DNA of 30,313 bases from JALTDM01 sp964421355 (GCA_964421355.1 CAYQWX010000017.1:1-30313), one strand, 5' to 3'; shown: positions 1-8,440, counted from the stretch's first letter. Numbers and translations: made by a program. The notes: generated from the sequence alone by a model not told the origin.

Positions 1-47
1 ATAAAAATGCTAATTAAATAACTTAATTGTTACATTTACTAATTGAA
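1..47 (+). repeat. Interspersed repeat, copy 1 (inverted relative to 25302-25348)
   Basis: This stretch matches the reverse complement of 25302-25348 at 44 of 47 positions without gaps. It has a palindromic core with arms AATTAA and TTAATT around five bases, so either copy could fold or bind a dimeric protein. The match stops at position 48, where the flanks become unrelated. The left edge is set by the window, so the repeat may extend further. The match is read directly from the sequence; its role is unknown. Confidence 0.75.
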
Positions 48-80
48 TTTTTCACCTTTGGCTTGACCCCCAAGGGTTAT

Positions 81-109
81 CTACTTTTTTCCATTGATGA
101 AAAAAGTAG
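81..109. repeat. Perfect 11-bp inverted repeat
   Basis: CTACTTTTTTC (81-91) and GAAAAAAGTAG (99-109) pair perfectly around a 7-base loop. A degenerate relative (CTACC, CCAT, GATGAAAAAAGTGG) lies at about 598-624, so the motif appears twice in this gene-free region. No gene ends just upstream inside the window, so a terminator role cannot be shown. Confidence 0.6.
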
Positions 110-462
110 CAAAAAAATCTAGTCTGACAAAAAACGGTCTAAACCATATTCCTCAGAGGCTAATGAAAATAAACTCGTATGCCTCTTTCGGCATACTCAA
201 ACAGATTTTCATTTTAACGCCTCTTACGTCATTGGTTTTTTACGACCGTATTTTTGTAGGACAGGTTTTGAAACAAATGCACTAAACAATAATAGCAATT
301 GTGCTTCACGGTTTTTTTGGGGTACCCGCCCAACTAAATTTCCATTAAGAAAACTTTTCTGTTTGAACATGAAGCCGTAAGGCGGAATGTGAGTTTTAAA
401 GTTTTCAGGAAATGAGTTGGTAAGCGGGTCAAAAAAATCCGTGCAGCACGCTTTTCTTTGCA

Positions 463-485
463 ACTTTCTTTTCTAAAAAGAAAGT
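463..485. repeat. Perfect 10-bp inverted repeat
   Basis: ACTTTCTTTT (463-472) pairs perfectly with AAAAGAAAGT (476-485) across a 3-base loop. The arms resemble those at 81-109 and 535-556, as if variants of one motif recur in this region. Confidence 0.6.
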
Positions 486-534
486 AGAGGTAAAGCGTGT
501 AGAAGCATCGTTTTGGAGCGTTTCCTTTGGTTCG

Positions 535-556
535 TTTCTTTGTCGCCACAAAGAAA
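535..556. repeat. Perfect 9-bp inverted repeat with CGCC loop
   Basis: TTTCTTTGT (535-543) pairs perfectly with ACAAAGAAA (548-556) around the loop CGCC. It is the third hairpin of the mosaic at 48-721. There is no following T-tract, so it does not look like an intrinsic terminator. Confidence 0.6.
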
Positions 557-831
557 TGAACATAAAAGAATTGTAAAGAAAAACTTTTTTCTTTTCTCTA
601 CCTTTTCCCATAGATGAAAAAAGTGGTACTAAATTTATGACAAACCACCCCTTAGTTAAGGAGGGGAGTTTCTATTGTCTGTCGTTCTCTAAAAAAAACG
701 CTAACGGTAAAAGGTGAAAAAGTCCTATTCCTAACAACATGCAAAACATCCTAAAAATCACATTTAATAAATTGGATTTATAAATAATAAAAATGTTATA
801 TTTTCGTTATAGAATTTTACTTTTTTTAAGT

Positions 832-839
832 TAGCTTTG
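832..839 (+). promoter_or_regulatory. Candidate -7 element upstream of porT
   Basis: TAGCTTTG fits the Bacteroidota -7 consensus TAnnTTTG. Transcription from it would begin near 846, about 20 bases before the porT start. No good TTTG box lies at the expected upstream distance, so the promoter is only half supported. Confidence 0.4.
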
Positions 840-864
840 CATCACTAATAATTATTGGGGAATA

Positions 865-1644
865 TTGTTAAATAGAAAATATACATATTATTTGAAAGTC
901 TTTATAACTGCTTTATTACTATATAGCTTTTCTATATCTGTAAGTGGACAAAAAAATGTGAAATATAAGCCTATGAATTTACCAAGGTATGACAAGCAAT
1001 ATATGCACTTTGGTATGTCATTAGGGCTTAATACAATGGATTTTACGATAAGACTCTCCGATAAAATTTTTCACATGGATACAGTATATGCAGTGGAATG
1101 TTTACGACAACCTGGGTTTAATATAAATATTGTTACCAATTATAATTTGTATGATAATTTATCTATACGGTTTTTGCCGGGATTGATTTTTGGGGAACGG
1201 GATTTAAGATATACTATTCGTAATACGGATACTACATTAAATTATGTGTTGATGAAAATAGAATCTACATTTTTGGATTTTCCGCTTTTGATAAAATATA
1301 AATCTGACAGAGTAAATAATTTTAGAGCATATCTTATAGGCGGGGGTTCTTTTAAGTATGATTTGGCTGCAAAGACTCATATAAAACCAGAAGAAAAACC
1401 TCTTATTCGTCTTATAAGACCGGATGTATATTATGAGCTTGGGGTAGGATTTGATTTCTTTTTAGAATATTTTAAGTTTGCAATAGAATTGAAACTGGCG
1501 GTAGGAACTCGGAATGCAGTAGTTTACGATGACTCTCAATATACCACATCTATAGAAAAGATGAATTCTAAAATGGTTATACTTTCTTTTTTGTTCGAAG
1601 GGAGTGATTTGAGTAATTTTAATATCTTTACCAAAAGAAGATAA
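865..1644 (+). CDS. porT: PorT-like type IX secretion outer-membrane protein
   Basis: The 259-residue product has a signal peptide (about residues 1-28, ending near Val-Ser-Gly) and a beta-rich body with alternating aromatic strands, as in an eight-stranded outer-membrane barrel. PorT/SprT-family hallmarks are a mid-protein segment of the form LIGGGSFKYDLA, the motif GVGFDFFLEYFKF, and a late segment with NSKM and the strand ILSFLFEG. PorT is needed for type IX secretion in Porphyromonas and Flavobacterium; its precise job is not settled. The start is a TTG at 865, placed by the signal peptide and by the -7 element at 832. The stop shares one base with the next gene's start, so the two are co-transcribed. 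Family assignment is by recalled sequence pattern. Confidence 0.82.
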   Translation: MLNRKYTYYLKVFITALLLYSFSISVSGQKNVKYKPMNLPRYDKQYMHFGMSLGLNTMDFTIRLSDKIFHMDTVYAVECLRQPGFNINIVTNYNLYDNLSIRFLPGLIFGERDLRYTIRNTDTTLNYVLMKIESTFLDFPLLIKYKSDRVNNFRAYLIGGGSFKYDLAAKTHIKPEEKPLIRLIRPDVYYELGVGFDFFLEYFKFAIELKLAVGTRNAVVYDDSQYTTSIEKMNSKMVILSFLFEGSDLSNFNIFTKRR

Positions 1645-3536
1645 TGAAAATTAAAGTTGTCATATTGCTTCTATTGGTAATATTGCCTTATATTCTTTTT
1701 TCACAAGATTTGAAAAAAGAATATGAACTGGCTACGCTTTACTACAAAGCAGGAGATTACAAAACTGCAAATGGTATATTTCAACGTATTTATGATAAAA
1801 CATCTAATGCCGAAGTAGGGTATTATTTAGCGGAAACATACAGAATGCTACGTAATTACAAAAAAGCAGACCGTTATTATAGGAAGGTGTTGAGGATAGA
1901 AAAAGAGAAATTCCCATTGGCTTATTATTGGGAAGGAATGGTTAAGAAAAGACGTGGTAACTATAAAGTAGCGTCTCGCTATTTTAAGAAATTTTATAGA
2001 AAATTTAAGAACTACCCCGATGATTTTTATCTGAAGACTGCTTTGTATGAAAAAGAAGTTTGTGAACGTCTAATGAATAATTCGTATGTATCACAAGATT
2101 CTCTTATAAAAATAAAGCGGATGCAGCCTCCTGTTAATGAGCCTTATTATAGTGATTATATGGCACAGGAAGTAAATGATAGCATATTCCTTTTTACAAG
2201 TTACAGGCCTGTAAATGACACGGATACTATAAGTTTTACTACAAAGATTTTTCAAATATGCTGTGGTAAATTATTACCAATTGATACAATATTAAATCCG
2301 AAAGGCTATCATGTCCCAAATTTTTATTATGATAGCAGAGATAGTTTATTATTGCTTACTCTTTGTCCTGATACGGATAAACATAGTTGTAGTATTTATC
2401 AAATAAAATATTATGGAGGTAAACGCCTTGATGATAAATTGCAAAAATTATCATCTGCAATTAATTTTCCGGGTAGTAGTAGTACCCAACCATGTTTAAT
2501 AGATATAGATGGAACAAAATATTTATTCTTTGCATCAAATAGAGCAGGAGGAATAGGAAAATATGATATTTGGTATGCCAAATGGCAAGATGGTGGCTTT
2601 TTTGATATTTCCAATGCGGGCGACAAAATAAATTCGATTACAGATGATATATGTCCTTTTTATGATACTTTAACATCTACTTTATATTTTAGTTCACAGT
2701 GGCACGAGAGTATAGGAGGTTTTGATGTTTTTTCCGTATATGGCAACCCTGGTAATTGGTCAGAACCAATTAATGTTGGAAAGCCAATAAATTCTACTTA
2801 TGACGATGTATTCTTTTCAATTAGTAAAAAATCGGCTTACTTTTCTTCCAACAGACCTAAAGAAAAGGGAGTGGTAATGTGTTGTAATGATATATTTTCT
2901 GTATTGCTGTCTTCCAATAGGGATAAACTTATGGAAATTTCCCGTAAAAACATGGTAAAGAACTCTTTGAAACAACTTATTCCAATAAAACTTTATTTTG
3001 ATAATGACCAACCTAATTCTCACTCTATGGACACTACTACTACACTTGATTATTTTTATACATATCGGCAATATTTAGGTAGGCAAAATGACTTTATAAA
3101 AGCATATACTCAAGGATTGGAGGGTGAAGAAAAGAATCAGGCTGAAGAAAAGATAAAAGATTTTTTTGAAGATAGTGTGAAAGCAAATGTAGATAAGTTT
3201 AATCATTTTATGGATTTATTGGAAAATCTTCTTAAACAGGGAGATACGATAGAAATAACAATAAAGGGGTTTGCAAGTCCTCTAAATATATCGCAATACA
3301 ATACTAATTTGTCAAAACGAAGAATACAGTCGGTAGTAAATTATTTGTATTCATATAAAAACGAAGTGTTAAAACCTTATATAGACAGAAAACAACTTAT
3401 AATAAAAAGAAATGCTTTTGGAGAACAAAAAGCTTCTAAAAATGTGAGTGATAAACTTACTGATTTAAAACATTCTGTATATAGTCCCGAAGCATCAAAG
3501 GAACGAAAAGTGGAAATTATCGCTATCAAGTTTTAG
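1644..3536 (+). CDS. porE: PorE-like TPR, PD40 propeller and OmpA-domain protein
   Basis: The 630-residue product begins with a signal peptide (1-20). TPR-like helices follow (about 25-145), then a PD40/WD40-type propeller (about 160-420) with FASNRAGGIGKYDIWY-type blades at 296-312 and SSNR at 401-404. The CCNDIF segment at 413-418 is characteristic of PorE relatives. An OmpA-type peptidoglycan-binding domain (about 445-630) carries YFDNDQP near 451, NLSKRR near 555 and a final ERKVEI segment. In Porphyromonas gingivalis PorE has this same order and is thought to tie the type IX machine to peptidoglycan. The ATG overlaps the porT stop by one base, giving tight translational coupling. The domain order and the porT linkage agree with each other. 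Confidence 0.82.
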   Translation: MKIKVVILLLLVILPYILFSQDLKKEYELATLYYKAGDYKTANGIFQRIYDKTSNAEVGYYLAETYRMLRNYKKADRYYRKVLRIEKEKFPLAYYWEGMVKKRRGNYKVASRYFKKFYRKFKNYPDDFYLKTALYEKEVCERLMNNSYVSQDSLIKIKRMQPPVNEPYYSDYMAQEVNDSIFLFTSYRPVNDTDTISFTTKIFQICCGKLLPIDTILNPKGYHVPNFYYDSRDSLLLLTLCPDTDKHSCSIYQIKYYGGKRLDDKLQKLSSAINFPGSSSTQPCLIDIDGTKYLFFASNRAGGIGKYDIWYAKWQDGGFFDISNAGDKINSITDDICPFYDTLTSTLYFSSQWHESIGGFDVFSVYGNPGNWSEPINVGKPINSTYDDVFFSISKKSAYFSSNRPKEKGVVMCCNDIFSVLLSSNRDKLMEISRKNMVKNSLKQLIPIKLYFDNDQPNSHSMDTTTTLDYFYTYRQYLGRQNDFIKAYTQGLEGEEKNQAEEKIKDFFEDSVKANVDKFNHFMDLLENLLKQGDTIEITIKGFASPLNISQYNTNLSKRRIQSVVNYLYSYKNEVLKPYIDRKQLIIKRNAFGEQKASKNVSDKLTDLKHSVYSPEASKERKVEIIAIKF

Positions 3537-3550
3537 TTTTTTGCCACCTT

Positions 3551-3570
3551 TCTTTTTTTAAGAAAAAAGA
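3551..3570 (+). terminator. Weak A/T hairpin after porE
   Basis: TCTTTTTT (3551-3558) and AAAAAAGA (3563-3570) form a perfect but GC-poor stem with a TAAG loop, 15 bases after the porE stop. No T-tract follows, so termination would be inefficient. Confidence 0.3.
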
Positions 3571-3631
3571 TGTAATATAGTATTCAAAAGAATAATTTTG
3601 ATAAAATTATTTTTGATGCCATTGGTATTGT

Positions 3632-3647
3632 TATTTGCTAACAAATA
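3632..3647. promoter_or_regulatory. Palindrome upstream of the small gene at 3707
   Basis: TATTTG and CAAATA arms surround CTAA, making a 16-base palindrome about 60 bases before the next start codon. It could be an operator, but a simple chance palindrome in AT-rich DNA is equally possible. Confidence 0.2.
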
Positions 3648-3706
3648 TCATTATTTTCTCACCTATATATGTGTTATTTAGATTAGATTTTTAATATTAG
3701 TTTGTC

Positions 3707-3970
3707 ATGAAAAAACATATAATAGTGATTTTTTTTAGAAAATGCAATAATGAAATGTTGGCAAAAGTAGCAGTAGTATTAGATGATTGGAAAGGAATTA
3801 TAAAAAGGTTTCCAACTGAAGAACTTATTCGGAGACGCTGTGAAAAAAAAGAATTTATATTTTTGGAATTATTGTCTAATACTTCGGATAAAAATAAGCA
3901 ATTTGTAAAAAAGTTAAGTAATATTGAAGGTATAGAGGTAAAATTAAATATTTTTACTGCAGTAGATTGA
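3707..3970 (+). CDS. Small protein of unknown function, possibly ACT-like
   Basis: The 87-residue product has no signal peptide, membrane span or metal motif. Its first strand IIVIFF, a charged helix, a central strand FIFLELLS, a second helix and the closing LSNIEGIEVKLNIFTAV give a beta-alpha-beta-beta-alpha-beta pattern. The end resembles the last turn of ACT-like regulators such as the TM1266 type (helix, then LxxIPGVxVK). That likeness is an inference from pattern only. The start is the first ATG after a 170-base gap, and the gene ends 20 bases before a strong terminator. Composition matches its neighbours, so it is probably a real gene, but I do not recognise a specific family. Confidence 0.6.
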   Translation: MKKHIIVIFFRKCNNEMLAKVAVVLDDWKGIIKRFPTEELIRRRCEKKEFIFLELLSNTSDKNKQFVKKLSNIEGIEVKLNIFTAVD

Positions 3971-3990
3971 TGGGCTTTTCTAGAAAATAA

Positions 3991-4013
3991 AAAAGGGGCA
4001 AAAAGCCCCTTTT
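3991..4013. terminator. Bidirectional intrinsic terminator
   Basis: AAAAGGGGC (3991-3999) and GCCCCTTTT (4005-4013) form a perfect 9-bp stem with an A5 loop. The stem ends in T-runs when read from either strand. It sits between two convergent genes (stops at 3970 and 4020) and can serve both. It is the clearest terminator in the window. Confidence 0.9.
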
Positions 4014-4019
4014 AAAATT

Positions 4020-5609
4020 TTACTCAATAACAAAAATACCGAATTTGTATAATTTTTTCTTTATTGCAATTGTGAAATAATTGTCATCCATTGGTGTTAC
4101 TAATGATGGAACAGTAGCATTTGCTTGATCTTTTTGTGGATACATGTGGTCAGTAACTATGCTGCCGTCATAGAATATTGAAGCAATTACTGCAATCCCT
4201 CTTGGTGGTAAATTAATATTATTTTTCAATACTTTAATCTTGTTTGGAGATTTTGCTTTTAAATTAGCAGGATGGTCGTTATATATAAGCTCAATTTTAT
4301 TTCTTATTTTTAATACCTTATACGAAGAATAATATCCTTCATCATTTAAACTATATTGATTTTTAGGTAAAATTTTTGCCCATTTTAATATTCCTTTTTC
4401 ATTTGCTCCTGCTGCTAATATATCATTATAGTAATAATATTTTATTACTGTTTCTTGTTTTGTTTTAGGGTCCCTTATGCTTTTTTCTTTTTGATACTGA
4501 TTTTCTGCTAGCATAATAAAAGACCCATTGTCTAATATTTCTATGTTTTTAAGTTTATATGCAAATTGTAATTTTGAATTTTCTCCGTTGCGTTTAGTCT
4601 GTAGTTTTGCAAAAAAGTCTTTTGGGAAAACATAAAAATATCCCTTTTGTCCTCCTGAGGGGATAAATTTGTATGAATAAGGATTGTATATCTTATAAAA
4701 TACTCCCATAAAAGATCCCGGAATCTTATTTGTTTTAGGTTCAAAAAATCCTGCAATTAACATATTACCGTCTTTTTTAAGAGTGAAAATTGCATCGGTT
4801 GGAATATACTTGAGAAGAGATACTTTTGCCGAATAAAATTCTTTTTTCTTTGGATAGTAAGTTACTATAAGTATATCATGTTTAGGAGCTTTTGCCCTTC
4901 TGCTTCTTCTTTTGTTTACAGCTTCTGCATTAAGTAGCATTATTATTCGGTCTTTTGTTTTTCCATTGTTGGCTATTGCTACTTGTTTCACTATGAATTT
5001 TCGTTTATTGAATTTTTGTGGAAGATGTATCTCTTCAGAAAAAGTTTTTTGGAGATTGGAATTGTATTTTATAAATGTAAAAGGTTCTTGATTGTATTCC
5101 TTGAAAGATTTTTGATAAAAGATGAGAATTTCTTTTTGTGGTGTCAGGGATACTCTGAAATCATCTTCCGGGAAATTACCTGTTGGTAGTGTTGCTACAA
5201 GTAGCGGACGGTTTTTGAGAGAACCATCTTCTTTTAGGTATTGTATAAATAATTTTTTTTCTTTTGTCGTTTCATCTATTGAGTAGGTAAGCAATATGAG
5301 TTTTTTGTTTATATAATACATGTCAAAATAGTGAGTCTGGTTTCCTAAAAAAGTAGGTAGTACTATTTGATTACTCATATCTACGGTCATGGTAGCACGT
5401 CCTACAATATCCAACCATAATTTATCTCTGTCAAATTTATCTTCTCTTACAAGGTAGATATTATCACTATCATATCCGATTACTTTTTTGAATCTTGTAT
5501 TTTTGGGGATTTCTTGATATGTGCCCCAATCTATAGTTTCAAGTGTTTGGGCATTTAGAAATAAATTGCTAATTACCAACAAAATCCAGATTGTAAATAA
5601 TCTTTTCAT
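4020..5609 (-). CDS. Secreted protein of unknown function, possible beta-propeller
   Basis: The 529-residue product has a good signal peptide (1-20, ending LFLNAQ). The rest is beta-rich with repeated strand-turn units such as ILIVTYYPKKKEFYSA, EILDNGSFIMLAENQY and KELFIQYLKEDGSL-type segments, typical of propeller-like secreted proteins of the phylum. No catalytic motif, lipobox or clear type IX C-terminal domain is visible, so it is probably periplasmic or surface-associated rather than a known enzyme. It is transcribed alone, divergently from the S46 peptidase across about 100 bases, and ends in the shared terminator at 3991. I do not recognise the family. Confidence 0.75.
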   Translation of the reverse strand: MKRLFTIWILLVISNLFLNAQTLETIDWGTYQEIPKNTRFKKVIGYDSDNIYLVREDKFDRDKLWLDIVGRATMTVDMSNQIVLPTFLGNQTHYFDMYYINKKLILLTYSIDETTKEKKLFIQYLKEDGSLKNRPLLVATLPTGNFPEDDFRVSLTPQKEILIFYQKSFKEYNQEPFTFIKYNSNLQKTFSEEIHLPQKFNKRKFIVKQVAIANNGKTKDRIIMLLNAEAVNKRRSRRAKAPKHDILIVTYYPKKKEFYSAKVSLLKYIPTDAIFTLKKDGNMLIAGFFEPKTNKIPGSFMGVFYKIYNPYSYKFIPSGGQKGYFYVFPKDFFAKLQTKRNGENSKLQFAYKLKNIEILDNGSFIMLAENQYQKEKSIRDPKTKQETVIKYYYYNDILAAGANEKGILKWAKILPKNQYSLNDEGYYSSYKVLKIRNKIELIYNDHPANLKAKSPNKIKVLKNNINLPPRGIAVIASIFYDGSIVTDHMYPQKDQANATVPSLVTPMDDNYFTIAIKKKLYKFGIFVIE

Positions 5610-5679
5610 AATTTAAATAATTTTTTTGCGAAAATAATTAAAAACTTTATTACATAGGTTTATTTTGTCAAAAAAAACT

Positions 5680-5687
5680 TATTTTTG
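5680..5687 (+). promoter_or_regulatory. Candidate -7 element of the S46 peptidase gene
   Basis: TATTTTTG fits TAnnTTTG. A TTTG lies at 5664-5667, but the 12-base gap is shorter than usual. Transcription would begin near 5694, which rules out the TTG at 5685 and supports the ATG at 5712 as the translation start. Confidence 0.45.
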
Positions 5688-5711
5688 CAAATAAATACAA
5701 AACATAAATAT

Positions 5712-7889
5712 ATGTTCAAAAAGTATTCCACTTTTTTAATATTACTTTTCTTGTTGCGAGTAGTAGGCTTTGCTGATGAGGGAATGTGGATAATTTCATT
5801 GATTAACAAAAATTATGACGACATGAAAAAACAGGGGTTGATGCTTACTCCTGAAGATATTTACAATATAAATCATGCTTCATTAAAAGATGCTGTAGTG
5901 CAATTTGGAAACGGCTGTACAGGGGAAATAGTTTCTGACAAAGGCTTGTTGTTTACTAATTATCACTGTGGATATTCATATATTCAAAAACATAGTTCTG
6001 CCGAACACGATTATTTGACAGACGGGTTTTGGGCAAAGTCAATGAAGGAAGAATTACCAAATCTAGGGCTTACCGTTAAATTTTTGCAAAGGATAGAAGA
6101 TGTTACCGCAAAAGTGTTAAAAGGTGTGTCTAAAGGAATGAGTTATGAGCAACGTCAAAAGATAATAAATGAAAATGCTAAGAAAATAAAAGAGAATGCA
6201 GAAAAAGAGACAGGATTAACTGCAATGGTAAAGAGTTTTTTTACCGATAACCAGTATTTTCTTATTCTTTACAAGATTTATAAAGATGTAAGATTGGTAG
6301 GAGCACCTCCTTCTTCAATCGGGCAATTTGGTGGAGATACCGATAATTGGATGTGGCCACGCCATACAGGAGATTTTTCTATATTTAGAGTATATGCTAA
6401 CAGTGAAAATAATCCTGCTGATTATTCTTCAAATAATAAACCTTTGAAACCTAAACATTTTTTACCTATCTCTTTAAAAGGCATGCATAAGGGAGACTTT
6501 GCGATGATCATTGGTTATCCGGGACGTACAAACCGTTATTTGTCTTCGTATGGTGTAGAACAAAGATTAAATGTAATTAATCCTGCTATCATTAAGATAA
6601 GGACAGAAAAAATAAATATTTTACGAAAACGTATGAATGAAAGCAGAGAACAAGCAAAAATGGCAACAGATTACAAAGATATGCCAACCATTCACATTAA
6701 GTATGCCACAAAATATGCTCATACAAGTAATTATTGGAAATATTTTATTGGACAAAATAAGGCTTTGAAGAGATTACATGTAATAGACCGCAAAAGAGAT
6801 TTTGAAAAAAAATATACTGACTGGATAAATAAATCTTCCGATAGAATTGCTAAATATGGTAAAGTATTAGATGGATTGAAAACCACTTATGCTTCTTTGA
6901 ATGATTATTACAAGGTTAGGGTTTATATAGGAGAAGCGGCATTTAGAGGTCCTGACGGAATAGCATTTGCTGCTAAATTTAAGAAGCTTGCTGATGCACT
7001 AGAACAAAAAAAAGATGCTACCGAAATAATAAATAAGTTGAAAAAAGAAACTGAGAATTATTTTAAAGACTTTGATTTGTCAGTAGAAACAGAATTATTT
7101 GGCTCATTACTTCAATTGTATTACAATGATATAGAAGAAAAGTATTGGCCAACTATTTTTGATTATGTGAAACGTAAATACGATGGAGATTTACATTATT
7201 TTGCAGAAGATTTATATAAAAGTTCAATTTTTAGAAGTAAAGAAAGTGTAATGAAATTTTTGAAAAAACCTTCCTTATCAAAACTTAAAAATGACTTACT
7301 TTACAGAACAATGATTTCAATAAGAGGTTCGTTAAAGAAATATCAAATACTTAATAAAGATAAACTGGATTCTTTAAAAGATTTGAAACGTTTGTATGTG
7401 TCCGGAATAATGGAAATGGAAAAAGATAAATTATTGTATCCTGATGCAAATCTTACAATGAGACTTACCTATGGAACAGTGCAAGATTATAAGCCAGCTG
7501 ATGCAGTAGAATATAATTATTATACCACACTAAAGGGAGTAATAGAAAAGAGTTATGAAGATAATCCAGATTATGAAGTGCCTGACAAGTTAGTTAAGTT
7601 GTATGAAAATAAAGATTACGGAGATTATGCTGAAAACGGGGAATTGCGTACATGTTTTTTAACAAATAACGATATAACGGGAGGGAATTCCGGCAGTCCG
7701 GTAATAGATGCTTATGGAGAGTTGGTTGGATTGGCTTTTGATGGTAATTGGGAAGCAATGAGTGGAGACATTATTTTTGAACCGGAATTGCAACGAACAA
7801 TTGTGGTAGATATTAGATATGTTCTGTTTATTATAGATAAATTTGCAGGAGCAAAAAACTTAATTGACGAATTGAAAATAAAAAAGTGA
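5712..7889 (+). CDS. S46-family dipeptidyl-peptidase, DPP7-like
   Basis: The 725-residue product (ATG at 5712) has a signal peptide followed by the S46 opening segment DEGMWI. The catalytic triad is visible: His85 in TNYHCGY, the Asp of the RHTGDFSIFRVY segment, and Ser660 in GGNSGSPV. S46 enzymes remove dipeptides from peptide N-termini in the periplasm and feed amino-acid-using Bacteroidota. The residue 18 positions after the serine is Gly (FDGNWE). In the characterised enzymes Gly here goes with DPP7 (hydrophobic P1) and Arg with DPP11 (acidic P1), so broad or hydrophobic specificity is inferred. Length fits the family (about 700-720). An in-frame TTG at 5685 would add nine residues but lies upstream of the predicted transcription start. 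The stop overlaps the ruvC GTG. Confidence 0.93.
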   Translation: MFKKYSTFLILLFLLRVVGFADEGMWIISLINKNYDDMKKQGLMLTPEDIYNINHASLKDAVVQFGNGCTGEIVSDKGLLFTNYHCGYSYIQKHSSAEHDYLTDGFWAKSMKEELPNLGLTVKFLQRIEDVTAKVLKGVSKGMSYEQRQKIINENAKKIKENAEKETGLTAMVKSFFTDNQYFLILYKIYKDVRLVGAPPSSIGQFGGDTDNWMWPRHTGDFSIFRVYANSENNPADYSSNNKPLKPKHFLPISLKGMHKGDFAMIIGYPGRTNRYLSSYGVEQRLNVINPAIIKIRTEKINILRKRMNESREQAKMATDYKDMPTIHIKYATKYAHTSNYWKYFIGQNKALKRLHVIDRKRDFEKKYTDWINKSSDRIAKYGKVLDGLKTTYASLNDYYKVRVYIGEAAFRGPDGIAFAAKFKKLADALEQKKDATEIINKLKKETENYFKDFDLSVETELFGSLLQLYYNDIEEKYWPTIFDYVKRKYDGDLHYFAEDLYKSSIFRSKESVMKFLKKPSLSKLKNDLLYRTMISIRGSLKKYQILNKDKLDSLKDLKRLYVSGIMEMEKDKLLYPDANLTMRLTYGTVQDYKPADAVEYNYYTTLKGVIEKSYEDNPDYEVPDKLVKLYENKDYGDYAENGELRTCFLTNNDITGGNSGSPVIDAYGELVGLAFDGNWEAMSGDIIFEPELQRTIVVDIRYVLFIIDKFAGAKNLIDELKIKK

Positions 7890-8440
7890 AAAAGAAAAGG
7901 ATATTAGGGATAGACCCTGGGACAAATTTTATGGGGTATGGTGTAATTGATGTTGAAGGAGAGAAATATAAGTTGGTGTCATTAGGATATGTAGATTTAC
8001 ATAAAAAAGAAGGACATTATAATAAATTGTTGCATATTCATGAACGGGTAATTGGCATTATAAAATCTTTTACCCCTGATGAATTAGCAATAGAAGCTCC
8101 TTTTTTTGGAGAAAATGTGCAATCTATGTTAAAGTTAGGTAGAGCTCAAGGTGCAGCTATTGTAGCAGCAATGATGTCAGGATTGATTGTTTATGAATAT
8201 TCGCCGCGTAAGATTAAGTTGGCGATTACGGGAAATGGTAATGCTTCAAAAGAGCAGGTCGCATATATGTTAAAAAGTATTTTTAATATAGAAGTGTTAC
8301 CTAAAAAATTGGATGCTACTGATGGGCTGGCTGTTGCTTTTTGCCATATAGTAAATGGAGGAAATATTCCTGGAAATAAAAAAAGAGGATATAGTTCTTG
8401 GAAGGATTTTGCAGAAAAAAATAAGGATCGGACAACATAA
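7886..8440 (+). CDS. ruvC: Crossover junction endodeoxyribonuclease RuvC
   Basis: The 184-residue product is a standard RuvC resolvase that cuts Holliday junctions with RuvA and RuvB in the cytoplasm. Acidic active-site residues are visible: Asp10 in GIDPGT, Glu70 in AIEAPFF, and Asp143 and Asp146 in LDATDGLAVA, followed by His154. The GSKEQV-type segment (NASKEQV) is also present. The start is GTG at 7886, overlapping the S46 stop by four bases. No ATG follows within reach of the essential DPG motif, so GTG is well supported. Coupling to a peptidase gene has no obvious functional reason. Confidence 0.95.
   Translation: MKKKRILGIDPGTNFMGYGVIDVEGEKYKLVSLGYVDLHKKEGHYNKLLHIHERVIGIIKSFTPDELAIEAPFFGENVQSMLKLGRAQGAAIVAAMMSGLIVYEYSPRKIKLAITGNGNASKEQVAYMLKSIFNIEVLPKKLDATDGLAVAFCHIVNGGNIPGNKKRGYSSWKDFAEKNKDRTT

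Larger units (their letters stand above)
48..721. repeat. Mosaic non-coding element with short terminal inverted repeats
   Basis: The region starts with TTTTTCACCTTT (48-59) and ends with its exact reverse complement (710-721). Inside are three perfect hairpins (81-109, 463-485, 535-556) and a degenerate copy of the first hairpin near 600-624. Short open frames on both strands show no domain, no signal peptide and no promoter. The layout suggests a non-autonomous mobile element or an accumulation of intergenic repeats, but a chance 12-bp match in AT-rich DNA is not excluded. Positions 722-831 show nothing recognisable. Confidence 0.4.

Noticed and set aside
94..285. Plus-strand frame of 63 residues starting inside the first hairpin
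   Set aside because: Its start lies in a perfect inverted repeat, it has no promoter, and its composition does not resemble the genes of the window.
224..611. Three overlapping minus-strand frames of 60-79 residues in the repeat region
   Set aside because: They overlap one another in different frames, have no start context or domain, and are rich in residues expected from translated hairpin repeats.
648..666. CCCCTTA and TAAGGAGGGG as a terminator
   Set aside because: Only five pairs are continuous, the loop would be two bases, and no gene ends nearby.
5685..5711. TTG start that would extend the S46 peptidase by nine residues
   Set aside because: It overlaps the -7 element TATTTTTG at 5680-5687, so it should lie upstream of the transcript start; the ATG at 5712 leads straight into a signal peptide.
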